DNA of 64,000 bases from Bdellovibrionales bacterium (GCA_016714165.1 JADJNU010000001.1:682001-746000), one strand, 5' to 3'; numbered from the stretch's first letter, positions 7,522-17,646 are shown. Program-made: numbers and translations. Notes: generated by a model not told the origin, from the sequence alone.

Positions 7522-9888
7522 ATGAAACACCTCAAACTCCTTCTTTGTTTTGGCACCTTGATATCTTGCCACTTACATAATTTGTGTTACGCAGGAGTCT
7601 GCATCAAAGCGCTTTCAGAAGAAGGGGAGGGTCTCCGGAACAAAACTGAGGTTATCAGAGATAATTCAAAACCACATCTCCACGAGGATTTAACTCCCTA
7701 CATTGAAAAAATGGAGAAAAGCTCTCTTCAAAAGTCTGCCTTTGCGGCCCTTGCACACCCCGGTCGCATCGTGGATCTCGGAACGGGATCAGGAGTCGCA
7801 GCGAGGGATTTGGCTCTCATGTTTCCGGATTCCCATGTCATTGGAGTGGACCTTGATGAAAAAATGGTAAGTTACGCAAGAGAGCACTACACTTTGCCAA
7901 ATTTGGATTTTCTCGTTGGAAATGCCGAAGAATCCAATTTTCCATCGAATTCTTTGAATGCTATTTTTATGTCTTCCGTAGGCCATCACTTGACCAGTTA
8001 TGGCAAAGGAGATCCTTTCGATGTCTCTCGCGTTGCGAAAGCGATTTGGAAAAATCACAAACAACTAAAGTTTGGTAACATTTTTGTTCTAAGAGATTTT
8101 GTTATTTCTCCTGGACCAGATGAAGTCTTTCTTGATTTGGCAACTGATGACGGAGTAGAATTTGGCAAAATCGAGGATCTCTCCACTTCTGCGTTATTCG
8201 AGCGTTTCGCTGCTGATTTTAGAAGTAGCCAACACCCAAATTCGGGTGTCCCCTATCAAGTCACACCGATCGACAATCATGGACAGAGCAAGAAGCGAAG
8301 GTATCGGCTGAGCCACCGGGATGCTGTCGAATTTATTCTCCGAAAAGACTACCGAGACAGCTACTTTGCTGAAATCCAGGAGGAGTACACCTACCTCTCT
8401 CAATCTGAATTTGAAAATACGATCATGGAAGCAGGATTTCGGGTCCTCCTATCATCTCTAATATTCAACCCATGGATCATAGAAAATCGTTTTAGAGATA
8501 AGTTTACCCTCCAAACCCTGGATGGAAAAATTCTTCCCTTTCCCGCCACCAATTATGTCATCGCAGGCGAAAAAATTCGACCTAACGAAGCGACTCGCAT
8601 CGAGGAAACGCATCAACGGGTGACCAGCGACCCTAAATTCCTCTCTGTCAAAGCCATGCAACAGGTGAGAACGGGGGAAATCTACGACGTCGTTGGCCGT
8701 CCCCACGATACAATCGATGTGCTTCCATTCTTTCGGAGAAAGGGACAGATTTTCGTCTATGGCCACCAGAGCTATCCAAGACCGATCCTCACCACTCTAA
8801 AACCAGGGGAATTTTTAAATGGCGCCAGCACAAAGGGCTATTCATTTGAACCCGTTAGTTTTGTTCGAAGGTATGATCAGGCTCAAGCGTCAGAGATTGA
8901 ACGCGAACTTCGGAGCCGAATGGGAATAGAACCAAATCGGTTGTTGCGAACAGGTTCAGATGAGACCTATACCTTTTATACAAGCCCGGCCTTAGTGACC
9001 GAAAGGGTCACGTCTGTCGCAATTCCAATGAGAAGGCAAAAACTCCGCCTCCACTATCCGAAAGAAAACGAAACCGGATTGTCCTCATCAGGAGTGATAA
9101 GACCTATCGAAGCCACTCAACTCTTAAGATCTTCACAGGCGGGTTCTGTTCTCGATTCAAGAATGGAGATTGCCACTTACAATCTTCTGCTTGACGAAGA
9201 CAAGAAGATTGGACCCTGGATTGGAGAAGAGATTGGTCTTGTCAATAACCCAGATCATCCAAAACCTCGCATCAAATCTGCTTTCGATGTTCTTTCTCCA
9301 AAACGTAGGTTCCGGGTCTTTCAGGAGGTCGATCGTAAAGAATTTGGTCAATTCCTTGAAGTTCGAACTGGGCGCTTTTCTGACTTTGATCGACAGGGAA
9401 AAACAATCCTTACGACTGAAAGAGAATATGTCGTCCCTAAGAAATTCAGCAACTCTGTGATCTCAGTTATTCCCGCCTTTCGAAGGGGAAAGAATATTTT
9501 TGTTGGAATTGAAAGGCGAAATTTACCAGGCATACAATTAAATGAAGGCTATTCCGACATCGCAGTCAATCCTGCCTGGAGGATTCCTAAAGAAATCACC
9601 ACTCTTGAATCTGGAATCGAATTCGTTAAAGAGCACGTAGAAAGTGATTTTGGGTTAAAGATTCGTCGGACCTATGGTCTCGGCGGAGCCTACCACCCGA
9701 CTCCCGGTTTAACTCCTGAAATTGTCTATCCCGTTGTCGTTGAAATCAACCCCTCTGTATCTCCTGAGAAAACCAGCACCTCTTTTGTTTGGGTTGATCT
9801 GTCCGACCTTATTCGGAATCGACGCCACATTAAAGATGGCCACCTTCTCGTCGTCGCCTTTCGCCTCGCTCATGCCACGCTCAACTAG
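7522..9888 (+). CDS. Large exported protein with a SAM-methyltransferase domain
   Basis: 788 residues. Residues 1-25 look like a signal peptide (MKHLKLLLCFGTLISCHLHN then LCYAG). A class I methyltransferase domain follows: IVDLGTGSG (83-91) is the SAM-binding motif I, VIGVDLDEKM the acidic motif II, and an NAEESNFPSNSLNAI stretch fits motifs III/IV. The region after about residue 350 is unknown. Two segments there (near residues 460-560 and 640-780) have beta-strand-rich AIP/VIPAFRRGKNIFVG and GGAYHPTPG patterns that faintly resemble Nudix-like folds; this is speculative. Export of a SAM-dependent enzyme is unusual because SAM is cytoplasmic. Confidence 0.7.
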   Translation: MKHLKLLLCFGTLISCHLHNLCYAGVCIKALSEEGEGLRNKTEVIRDNSKPHLHEDLTPYIEKMEKSSLQKSAFAALAHPGRIVDLGTGSGVAARDLALMFPDSHVIGVDLDEKMVSYAREHYTLPNLDFLVGNAEESNFPSNSLNAIFMSSVGHHLTSYGKGDPFDVSRVAKAIWKNHKQLKFGNIFVLRDFVISPGPDEVFLDLATDDGVEFGKIEDLSTSALFERFAADFRSSQHPNSGVPYQVTPIDNHGQSKKRRYRLSHRDAVEFILRKDYRDSYFAEIQEEYTYLSQSEFENTIMEAGFRVLLSSLIFNPWIIENRFRDKFTLQTLDGKILPFPATNYVIAGEKIRPNEATRIEETHQRVTSDPKFLSVKAMQQVRTGEIYDVVGRPHDTIDVLPFFRRKGQIFVYGHQSYPRPILTTLKPGEFLNGASTKGYSFEPVSFVRRYDQAQASEIERELRSRMGIEPNRLLRTGSDETYTFYTSPALVTERVTSVAIPMRRQKLRLHYPKENETGLSSSGVIRPIEATQLLRSSQAGSVLDSRMEIATYNLLLDEDKKIGPWIGEEIGLVNNPDHPKPRIKSAFDVLSPKRRFRVFQEVDRKEFGQFLEVRTGRFSDFDRQGKTILTTEREYVVPKKFSNSVISVIPAFRRGKNIFVGIERRNLPGIQLNEGYSDIAVNPAWRIPKEITTLESGIEFVKEHVESDFGLKIRRTYGLGGAYHPTPGLTPEIVYPVVVEINPSVSPEKTSTSFVWVDLSDLIRNRRHIKDGHLLVVAFRLAHATLN

Positions 9889-10015
9889 TCATCTTCTATA
9901 ATGCCACGGCCGATATTATGCTGAAACTGTTTAAAGAGTGCTCAAACTGAAAGCCTATTTTGTCATCGTCTTCAGGGTTTAAGAAATGACGGACTCGCTC
10001 TTTTTTGTTCTAAAT

Positions 10016-10044
10016 TTAACTTATATATTTCAAATAGTTATACT
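10016..10044 (+). promoter_or_regulatory. Promoter candidate for the small exported protein gene
   Basis: TTAACT (10016-10021), a 17-nt AT-rich spacer and TATACT (10039-10044, 5 of 6 matches to the -10 consensus). It lies about 65 nt before the ATG at 10110. Confidence 0.45.
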
Positions 10045-10109
10045 CTATATTTAAGATTCCTCATGGCCCACCTCTTGCTCTTCCAATGCTCTATAAGAGG
10101 AGCTTTACA

Positions 10110-10427
10110 ATGAAATACATTTATGGTTTTTTCTCGGTCTTACTGATTCTTGCTGCAAGTTATCGAGCGGCAGCACGGCCCGCAGGCGAACACTCTGACA
10201 GCCATCCCTCCAATTCAATTCCAAAAATTTTCCAGTGCAAATATGAGTCGGGAGACGTTGGCACAATTATCGGAAGAGGTGCGACGGCTAGCGAGGCCTT
10301 TGCTGATGCCAGCGAAAAGTGCTTTGAACGTAGAGTTTCAATCTATGAAAAAATCCGAGGCAAACATGTTGATGAAGAGCGAGGACTCGACTTCATTGAC
10401 TCCTGCGTGAACCTTTCCTGCGGATAA
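10110..10427 (+). CDS. Small exported protein with four cysteines
   Basis: 105 residues. The start at 10110 is chosen because AGAGGAGC precedes it by 7-13 nt; an upstream ATG at 10086 lacks this. MKYIYGFFSVLLILAASYRA is a signal peptide, with cleavage probably near AAA-RP. The mature part has cysteines in FQCKYE, EKCFE, DSCVN and LSCG, suggesting two disulfides in the periplasm, and an alternating pattern GRGATASEAFADASEKC. No family recognised. Confidence 0.6.
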   Translation: MKYIYGFFSVLLILAASYRAAARPAGEHSDSHPSNSIPKIFQCKYESGDVGTIIGRGATASEAFADASEKCFERRVSIYEKIRGKHVDEERGLDFIDSCVNLSCG

Positions 10428-10463
10428 ATTTTACGGTCTCACAAATAGGAAGATCAGCCGAGA

Positions 10464-12251
10464 TCACTTCGTTTTTACCAACCGGACACTTTTTTTCCCG
10501 TCCGCAGATATGCCTGCCAGAAAAAGAACCCCATTGTCTCCAATAGCTGCAGCGGTGATCCGTGACATTGCTCCCTCCAAGGATTGAGAAAGTTGAGTTG
10601 AAAAGCCCCTGTCAACCTCCAGCCCTTGCTCAGTCTTGATGAAGCGTACCAAGTTAAAATCCGAAGTCACTTTTTCGAATACCGGCGGAGACGCCTTTTG
10701 ATCTTTATCATCAGATTCTTCATTGGCATTTTCTGATATCTCTCCCGCATCCTTGGAATTAGCGGCCACATTGATATTTAATTCTAGATTAAGGGGAGCA
10801 AAGTCATCGCTCGGTCCATCAGTATATTTCAACAATACAAAAACGGCTGCAGGATCTTCAAAAATATCCACGTCGAAATCTTTGCTGTAACGGGAAGTAG
10901 CAGTTAGGAGATGTTTCAATATCGGTAAATTCCAACGATTTTTTCTCAATGGGTAATCGGGAAGAAAGATGCGGGCATCAACTTGATAGTCTTGATCACT
11001 TAGAGCTTGCGAAATGTTGGGTTTCATTTTCAATCCAAGAGAAGCAGTTATCCATTGCCCCTCGGAGGCCAGACCATGCCGATGAACGAATTCCATCGAC
11101 CTTGGAGGATAAAAATAAGGCCCGAAAAGATACCCAATAGTGTCACTGCTCTTTATCAACTTATAACTAACACTATCTTTTACAGTTATACTCAAGGGAA
11201 AAAACTGTCGGAGGGAATTCGGATCTGCCTGATAATTCTTTTCTTGTCCGCACCAGGACCAGCTTTCACGAGTAGATCCGCCTTCGCCGCATTTGCGATT
11301 TACCATTTCAAGCCTATTCGAATAACTGCTACTATCTGCTGGCACAACCAAGATTCCTGAGAAACCATTGTCAACCAAGGTCTGAAAGCTGGGCCTGGGA
11401 TTGGTTGGACCGACTGAGGTGGGCCAATTTATTCCCAACCCACCAAATACCCGAGCACTCTCATCATCATAATTAGGATAGAGCACAAAGACCTGTGAAA
11501 ATGACGATGGAGCCTCCGAGAGCGCTACCTTGACGTCATCGCCCTTCTTCTCAGATGACGACATCAATGAACTACTCAAGATAACGGCCTCGCGCCATTC
11601 CTTCATTCTTTTGTTTGTTTTAGTATTCAGACAGTCGTTACCCACAGCAAATCCTTTACCAACTAACCAAACTTGGCTATCGGGGGATCGGAAAGATTTG
11701 AGTTCTTCAATTTGATAATGAGTTGAATGGCACATCTTATCATCGCTGAACAAAGTGAAGAATTCATTGTTTGGCGGATTATCCAAATAGAATGACTGCA
11801 AAATTCCTTGGGTGTTAGCTGTATAGATCCGAGTCCCGCCATTAGACACAATAAAAAATTGATCCGCGCCCGCGCCACTGAAAATTTTAATCTGAGGGCT
11901 GAGGGGTTCCAGCTGATCCTTGGGGGACCTTCCAGACCCAAAAAAAAGACTTGTCACATCCCAGTTTTTCTCGCGCTTTCCGACAGAATCAAAAACTACC
12001 AATTGCACGCTCTCAATTCGATTTTTTGGCGAAGAAGAGCTCTCAGATGAAATCAAAGCGCAAAGTCGCTCTGTTAAGGCCACAAAGTGTCCATCTCCGG
12101 TAGTTGCCACTTGCGTGATATAGGAAGGGCCGCAGCTTTGATCCGCTTCTACTGCGGAAGAAGCTTCCTCGGCATGGCTTTGAATACTGGCCAAGGAAGC
12201 GACAAAGCTTATAAAAATCCCATAAAGGAGAATGGAATAGAGAGAGTTCAT
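10464..12251 (-). CDS. Large exported protein of unknown function
   Basis: 595 residues with a signal peptide of about 27 residues ending SHAEE. The body has repeated beta-strand signatures such as DSQVWLVGKG and DNGVLFLAGIS, which could be a beta-propeller, but no motif is decisive. An acidic low-complexity segment (about residues 500-525) separates the main part from a C-terminal piece. A 109-bp piece of this gene (11627-11735) recurs at 19046-19154, so the gene has served as donor in a local rearrangement. Confidence 0.65.
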   Translation of the reverse strand: MNSLYSILLYGIFISFVASLASIQSHAEEASSAVEADQSCGPSYITQVATTGDGHFVALTERLCALISSESSSSPKNRIESVQLVVFDSVGKREKNWDVTSLFFGSGRSPKDQLEPLSPQIKIFSGAGADQFFIVSNGGTRIYTANTQGILQSFYLDNPPNNEFFTLFSDDKMCHSTHYQIEELKSFRSPDSQVWLVGKGFAVGNDCLNTKTNKRMKEWREAVILSSSLMSSSEKKGDDVKVALSEAPSSFSQVFVLYPNYDDESARVFGGLGINWPTSVGPTNPRPSFQTLVDNGFSGILVVPADSSSYSNRLEMVNRKCGEGGSTRESWSWCGQEKNYQADPNSLRQFFPLSITVKDSVSYKLIKSSDTIGYLFGPYFYPPRSMEFVHRHGLASEGQWITASLGLKMKPNISQALSDQDYQVDARIFLPDYPLRKNRWNLPILKHLLTATSRYSKDFDVDIFEDPAAVFVLLKYTDGPSDDFAPLNLELNINVAANSKDAGEISENANEESDDKDQKASPPVFEKVTSDFNLVRFIKTEQGLEVDRGFSTQLSQSLEGAMSRITAAAIGDNGVLFLAGISADGKKSVRLVKTK

Positions 12252-12608
12252 AGAAGAGCCTCCTGGGATCAGATCCCGCAGACATTTGATGTATGAAACA
12301 ATGTGGTCTTTTACTACTCACCCCATTTTTTTCTCAAAATCAAACTTATTTTTATGATAAATTATATCTCGAAGAAGTACCCAGCTTGCTGAAAACTGAA
12401 GATTTTCCTCACAAGCCTGTGCCGGAGCAAATTCAAATTTGCCGAGACTAATGACGTGATTCCGATTAACAACTCTGTATCTTTGATGCAAAAGATCTCT
12501 TCAAGCTTACAGTGCCCCGGAAGTGCTTGGCAGGCAGGTTTCAAATTGTGCAGTCTCAGAGAGTATCGTGGGCTATGCTGATGAGGGAGATACACGGTTT
12601 TGAGGTAT
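12252..12608. other. Intergenic region, no supported gene
   Basis: It lies between the 595-residue protein gene and the transposase relic. A 77-codon minus frame (12362-12595) has no recognisable features; it could be the decayed 3' part of the transposase, but I cannot align it. Confidence 0.3.
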
Positions 12609-13040
12609 TCACTGGTTTGCTACATCATTTGCACTGATTGCGTCGTCGATGGCCGCAATAAGACATGTTTCCCGATTATCAAACCATCTATGATGGCTAC
12701 CGTTCCATTTGGATTAAAAGGATCGACTGAGACATCCTGATGCGTTCATAGCGTGGCTTCATCTGACGCTTCTGTACTCTTTTGACCAATCCTATTTCAT
12801 GACACCAGCTCCGAAAAGTTTCGCGTTTGAGATTGATACCTTCCACATGTAACTTTTCGAGGACATGAACCATGTTGAAATCGAAATACTTTTCCATCAT
12901 AACATATTGCACTCGACATTTCTGATTCCGATGCCAATTTGTTCTTTGGCGCACGCCCTTATTCCCATGTCGAATGAAGGTGCTCTTCCCGTTAATTTGT
13001 TAAGTAACTCCTTAATGTTCGACCCGAGACCTACAAAAGA
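12609..13040 (-). pseudogene. Decayed ISNCY-type transposase
   Basis: Reading the minus strand, IRHGNKGVRQRTNW, a Tyr/Phe-rich helix, then GINLKRETFRSWCHEIGLVK match the helix-turn-helix part of ISNCY-type rve transposases. After a one-base shift near 12713 the frame continues as NGSHHRWFDNRETCLIAAID, the start of the DDE catalytic core (normally MDGSHHRWF), and stops at 12609. The N-terminus is interrupted by a stop near 13000 and the C-terminal half is missing. No terminal inverted repeats are visible. This is an old insertion relic bordering the rearranged block. Confidence 0.7.
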
Positions 13041-13276
13041 GTTTCTGCTTCAAATCGAGTCACGAGGTCATTTTCCCTTGGCAATTGGACCCGGACAGAA
13101 TCGCTTAGTAGTTACAAAGGTGGGAATATTAAACAAAGGAGATGCGTGCATAAGTAATGAACATCCGTCATTAAATTCATGTCTCTTGACTCGACAATCG
13201 AGCCATTGCCGGGAACGTATTTTGCAGCTTTAGGGGGCGTAAGTGCATTTCCTCAAAAGAAAAGGGTGAAAATACT

Positions 13277-14476
13277 ATGCCATCAAGATCAGGAAAAAAA
13301 GTAGGAATTCGAAAAGGTTATTTTAGCTCCGTTTTTCAAGTGCCCAGTTGGTGGATGGGACCGTGGCAGGTATTGTTTTTTGGCTCCCTGGTTTGCCAAA
13401 TATATGTGATTCCCTCTGCAGAGGCTACTAAATTGCTTATTACCGAGGCGGAGGTCGCGGAATCCAGACTGATGTATAATCTCACTAAGGGTTGGCCATA
13501 TTTTGATCCGAATCGAGGAACCTCTAGTATGTATGCTCAGGCTTGGGATTTCTACCTAGAAGGGATCAGAAGAAGAGTGCCTTTAAGCTGGAAAACTGGA
13601 TTAAAATTGACTAAGGAAGAAGGTCTGTTTGCTGGAATGCCAGGGAGTATGATGCCGCGTTTCGAAGTAGAAGTAAAAGATTCGATTAAATCATTTCTTG
13701 CGGAGATACATGAGAACGTGTCGACTCTTAAGCGGGAGTCAGATCACCAACTTTTTCATGATGAAGAGTGGGAGGCTGATAAAATACAGGCGCAAACTAG
13801 TCTGCGTTCATCAATAGAGAGCCTGAGGATCTTCTTCGAGAGATTAAAAGTCCTATCCCCTGATCTATCAGAAATGGCTATCCGCGTGGCTCTAACAGAA
13901 GGCATAGTACCTTCTTGGATTATGGATCCGAAAATGCGTCGTACTTCAGATGGAAAAGTCATAGTCCTTTCCGTCGCAGACCTTCTGAATGAAATTCCAG
14001 ATGAGATTTTTAAAAATAGCTTGTTTGCCGCACTCCCAAGTCAGACATATCCAGCCGCGACTGGTCCGAAAGCACAAGGGAAAGGTGAAAATCCACCTGT
14101 CACCAGTCTAGTAAAAATCAACGACGGCACTCCTGACACTAACCGTTTATGCGGACTCAGTAAATCCTCAGCGGTGCGAGACGCCGTTTATGAGTTCGAG
14201 AGAGAAAAAGCACCCAGTAGGCAATTCCTCGTTAATGGCGACGTCTCAGAATCCTCAGGGTTCAACTGCCGATTGGTTAAGTTTGGACTGGTTCGGGATC
14301 CCAAAGACAAATCGATTGGATTGGATCCTGAAAGTTACGCTGTTTTTCCGGATGGAAGACAAATCAAGCTGAACAACGACGACTTAAAATCGCTCCGTGA
14401 GTCTTGGAATCAGATTCAATCAGGGGACAGAATTGCTCAACCGAGAACAGTCAGGCGGTCTTCAGGCGCACAGTAA
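13277..14476 (+). CDS. Exported protein of unknown function
   Basis: 399 residues. The N-terminus is long and basic, then hydrophobic (residues about 28-48), ending near SAEA, consistent with an extended signal peptide or anchor. AGGGTGA precedes the ATG by 8 nt. The middle is helical and charged (about 130-200). The C-terminal part has paired cysteines (LCGLS and FNCRL). No family recognised. It is followed by the first 736-bp repeat. Confidence 0.6.
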   Translation: MPSRSGKKVGIRKGYFSSVFQVPSWWMGPWQVLFFGSLVCQIYVIPSAEATKLLITEAEVAESRLMYNLTKGWPYFDPNRGTSSMYAQAWDFYLEGIRRRVPLSWKTGLKLTKEEGLFAGMPGSMMPRFEVEVKDSIKSFLAEIHENVSTLKRESDHQLFHDEEWEADKIQAQTSLRSSIESLRIFFERLKVLSPDLSEMAIRVALTEGIVPSWIMDPKMRRTSDGKVIVLSVADLLNEIPDEIFKNSLFAALPSQTYPAATGPKAQGKGENPPVTSLVKINDGTPDTNRLCGLSKSSAVRDAVYEFEREKAPSRQFLVNGDVSESSGFNCRLVKFGLVRDPKDKSIGLDPESYAVFPDGRQIKLNNDDLKSLRESWNQIQSGDRIAQPRTVRRSSGAQ

Positions 14477-14546
14477 GGGTGCCCCTTAGCGCGAGACTGG
14501 GGTTCGTCTGGCAAACAAATCACGAAGATTTGACACCATTTAAAAA

Positions 14547-15282
14547 AAATCATTGCGAACCAGTTGACGGATGGATTGATGTTTTATTGACTGTCCTTGA
14601 GGGATTAACTGGGGGACGTTGTGATCAATGTAAAATATCGATTTTTGTTTTTTCTGTTGGGCTTGTCAATTAATGGACTTCTACTCTCGTTTTCAGGGAA
14701 CGCCAGAGAAACCCCGGACTCGAACAAGCAACCAGCCTATTTTTTCAGTCAAGTTTCAAATATCTACAAACGCCAACTCAAATTGCTTTTTTTTGCTCAT
14801 AATAATCCAACGATCGCAGAGTTTGCTCTTGCCAAAGGACGAGTCAGCACAATCCTCAGCGAGATTCTAAAACATCACTTTGAACCAAAAGTGGAAACAG
14901 CAGAGATTGGCCTTGCACCTCTAAAATGGAGGGCGGAAACGTGGTCAACCATAACGACAAGCTTTACATTGCAACGAGAGCGACTGACGATCAAATTGAG
15001 GCTGGCTTGCTTGATTACTTTGAAGTTGTTGAAGTCTCCGGCAAGCTGATCTTTTTTGCTCACAATAGACCAACGATCGCTCAATTTTATCTTGTAAAGA
15101 GAAGAGTCGGAAATGTCTTGAAGCGATTTGGCCAATACGGCCTAAAGGTCGAGATCCCTTCTTTGGAAATCGGAGCCGTGCCGGTTGCGATGGCGGGAGG
15201 TCAAGTCGTTGAGCACAACGGAAAAGTCTACATTGCTTCGACGGCAACCGAGGAAAAAATCGAAGGCTACTTTACCCGATAC
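14547..15282 (+). repeat. 736-bp direct repeat, copy 1
   Basis: Near-identical to 16911-17646. The only differences I see are two substitutions at the very start, T8 versus T7 at 14787, A4 versus A5 at 14923, and a few bases in GCAACC versus GCCTCC near the end. It covers the whole upstream region and almost the whole coding sequence of the two-repeat exported protein. Similarity ends abruptly at 15282. Confidence 0.9.
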
Positions 15283-15309
15283 GCCTCCGGAATCGAAACC
15301 AAACACTAA
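14621..15309 (+). pseudogene. Two-repeat exported protein, copy 1, frameshifted at an A run
   Basis: GTG start with GGGGGA 7-12 nt upstream. MINVKYRFLFFLLGLSINGL begins a signal peptide. The protein then holds two related units of about 80 residues, each with a (L/I)(L/F)FFAHN-PTIA-F segment, a -RV--(I/V)L- helix, a (A/L)EIG-(A/V)P core and a GG-VV-HN-K-YIA strand. Unit 1 is in frame here because the T run at 14787-14794 has eight bases. Translation then breaks because the A run at 14923-14926 has four bases where copy 2 has five; unit 2 continues in another frame to 15309. Neither copy is complete. The family is unknown to me. Confidence 0.75.
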
Positions 15310-15312
15310 TCT

Positions 15313-15673
15313 TTATCCATGATGAACATCTTCCCAAGCAAGCATCTCTGCAAGTCTTTGTTCCTTTTCATCATCAAAACCACAAGTTGATTCGAATTTT
15401 ACGGGATTCCTATATGTTCCAAATAGAATATCCCACCAAACAATGTCTCCGTAATTGGATTTGTGTTGTTGATACTCATGGTGATATCGATGCATTTCTG
15501 GCCTTTGAAAGATGTAACCTAACCATTGGGGCGTATTAACATTTGTATGGTAGAAAAATTCACCCATTGCAGTAAAGAATGTATAGTAAGCCGCTCCCTC
15601 GAAAGAAATTCCTAGGATAGCGAAAACAATAAGACTTCCAAGAATAGAGTTAATGCCCATTTCAATTGGGTGC
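15313..15673 (-). pseudogene. Truncated sterol-desaturase-type hydroxylase (C-terminal part)
   Basis: Almost identical to the last 120 residues of the intact gene at 19318-20052. It keeps the last histidine box (HRYHHEYQQHKSNYGDIVWW) but lacks the first two and all upstream membrane segments. Similarity to the intact copy stops at 15673, where the sequence joins the 3' flank of the caspase-like gene. It is a rearrangement remnant and cannot be an active enzyme. Confidence 0.85.
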
Positions 15674-15684
15674 GTACTGGCACG

Positions 15685-16680
15685 TCAATTTTTAAGTGCC
15701 TGAGAACACCTACCTCGAGGGAGAAATCTCTTTTGCAGATCTCTTATCGAGGATCTTATTTCCAATTCCCGCGAAGAGGACCACTGTCTGACTCTTGCTG
15801 AGGATCTCCCAATTAAACCATTATGAACTGCCCAGACGTGGAGACTTAAAGAAGCAAGAGCCCCAGAACCAAAACCCAAACCAAAAAATTCAGATACCAC
15901 CCATCCAGCCCCAAGTAACAAAGCAATCGCTCTAACGGGGCGATCGATACCAGAGTGATGCCAATTAATGAATCTCCTCACTGGTGAAGCCAATTGCCTT
16001 TGAAATGCGGCATCGCTCTGAGTATATCTAATCCACAAAAGGGGTAGTCTCAACACACGGTTTGACCCGATCTCTTCGTTAAGTCTTCGGTCAATAAACG
16101 CTGAGGAAAAATTCCCGGCCCCTGTAGCTTGTGTAAAAGCAAAAACAACCAGGCGCTTCAGCGGGATCTCTTCACTAAGTTTTTGCTGTAGTCTTACATA
16201 AAATTCATCTTGAAAATTTTTTCCTTTTCGAGTACTTCCCCCTTGATTACAACAATCAAGATATACAAAAAATTCATTACCTATTTGATCCACAGGCAAA
16301 ATTCGAATCAACATGTCAGCGAACCGCTTTCCACTTACCATTCGAACATCAGCGGTACATGATGTACAATTCTCATAGTGCAATGATTGCGTAGATCCAT
16401 GAGCGTGAACAAGGAAACCAATAATTCTATCATTTGGACCTAATTGGCTCTTTGTCAGATTATCATCCACACTGTAATTTATTACCTTCCCAAGTTCTCC
16501 GATGTCGAGGATTCTAGCTTTAACGCCCATGCCTCCAAGCATCTCGCCAAAATCCTCCCCAAATGATTCGTCATAATCATCCTCTGCAAAAGGTGCTCCT
16601 CGTACGATAACGACAACATTGTCGGCAATCGCAGAATTGACGAATCCAGTGAGTACACAAAATAATAATAATCTTACCAA
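15685..16680 (-). CDS. Secreted caspase-like (clan CD-type) protein with C-terminal membrane hairpin, copy 1
   Basis: 331 residues from a TTG at 16680, chosen because AGGAGG lies 7 nt upstream and it aligns with the start of copy 2. Residues 1-19 are a signal peptide. The body has the caspase-fold arrangement: strand VVVIVRG, a long helix, then IIGFLVHAHGS (H94) and EFFVYLDCCNQGG (C144), which fit the His-Gly and Asp-x-Cys catalytic dyad of clan CD peptidases. Near the C-terminus two hydrophobic segments (about residues 240-285) form a probable membrane hairpin, followed by a basic tail RDLQKRFLPRGRC. It would be an exported, membrane-tethered protease; catalysis is inferred from motifs only. 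Substrate unknown. Confidence 0.6.
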   Translation of the reverse strand: MVRLLLFCVLTGFVNSAIADNVVVIVRGAPFAEDDYDESFGEDFGEMLGGMGVKARILDIGELGKVINYSVDDNLTKSQLGPNDRIIGFLVHAHGSTQSLHYENCTSCTADVRMVSGKRFADMLIRILPVDQIGNEFFVYLDCCNQGGSTRKGKNFQDEFYVRLQQKLSEEIPLKRLVVFAFTQATGAGNFSSAFIDRRLNEEIGSNRVLRLPLLWIRYTQSDAAFQRQLASPVRRFINWHHSGIDRPVRAIALLLGAGWVVSEFFGLGFGSGALASLSLHVWAVHNGLIGRSSARVRQWSSSRELEIRSSIRDLQKRFLPRGRCSQALKN

Positions 16681-16910
16681 GAGAAAACCTCCTATTACCA
16701 AGACGGGACAAGCACTGCTTCGATAGTGCTGAGCAAGAAATATGCCAGTACCAAATCAATCGAAGTAAAAAAGCAGATATCCTCACAGAAGAGATCAACG
16801 CCGAGGCCATCCGTGTCTCAATCAACGGACCCAAGGGCCAGAGGATCACAATCCACTTTCTTTTTTGGTGAGATAAGGCGAGCTGAGCCGAGAGTTCTCG
16901 CATCTTAAAG

Positions 16911-17646
16911 AAATCATTTCAAACCAGTTGACGGATGGATTGATGTTTTATTGACTGTCCTTGAGGGATTAACTGGGGGACGTTGTGATCAATGTAAAAT
17001 ATCGATTTTTGTTTTTTCTGTTGGGCTTGTCAATTAATGGACTTCTACTCTCGTTTTCAGGGAACGCCAGAGAAACCCCGGACTCGAACAAGCAACCAGC
17101 CTATTTTTTCAGTCAAGTTTCAAATATCTACAAACGCCAACTCAAATTGCTTTTTTTGCTCATAATAATCCAACGATCGCAGAGTTTGCTCTTGCCAAAG
17201 GACGAGTCAGCACAATCCTCAGCGAGATTCTAAAACATCACTTTGAACCAAAAGTGGAAACAGCAGAGATTGGCCTTGCACCTCTAAAAATGGAGGGCGG
17301 AAACGTGGTCAACCATAACGACAAGCTTTACATTGCAACGAGAGCGACTGACGATCAAATTGAGGCTGGCTTGCTTGATTACTTTGAAGTTGTTGAAGTC
17401 TCCGGCAAGCTGATCTTTTTTGCTCACAATAGACCAACGATCGCTCAATTTTATCTTGTAAAGAGAAGAGTCGGAAATGTCTTGAAGCGATTTGGCCAAT
17501 ACGGCCTAAAGGTCGAGATCCCTTCTTTGGAAATCGGAGCCGTGCCGGTTGCGATGGCGGGAGGTCAAGTCGTTGAGCACAACGGAAAAGTCTACATTGC
17601 TTCGACGGCCTCCGAGGAAAAAATCGAAGGCTACTTTACCCGATAC
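16911..17646 (+). repeat. 736-bp direct repeat, copy 2
   Basis: Second copy of 14547-15282, at an offset of 2364 bp. The two single-base length differences cancel, so both copies have the same total length. It starts within the upstream region of caspase-like copy 1 and ends at CCCGATAC. Confidence 0.9.

Noticed and set aside
12865..13233. 122-codon plus-strand frame
   Set aside because: It is mostly antisense to the transposase relic, whose minus-strand reading matches a known family.
16577..16903. 108-codon minus frame overlapping the 5' end of caspase-like copy 1
   Set aside because: Different frame from the conserved paralogue and without support; the TTG start at 16680 explains the gene.
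17151..17157. Programmed ribosomal frameshift in the T run of repeat-protein copy 2
   Set aside because: The sister copy has an eight-T run that reads through normally, so a simple indel explains the difference; slippage during transcription remains possible but cannot be shown.
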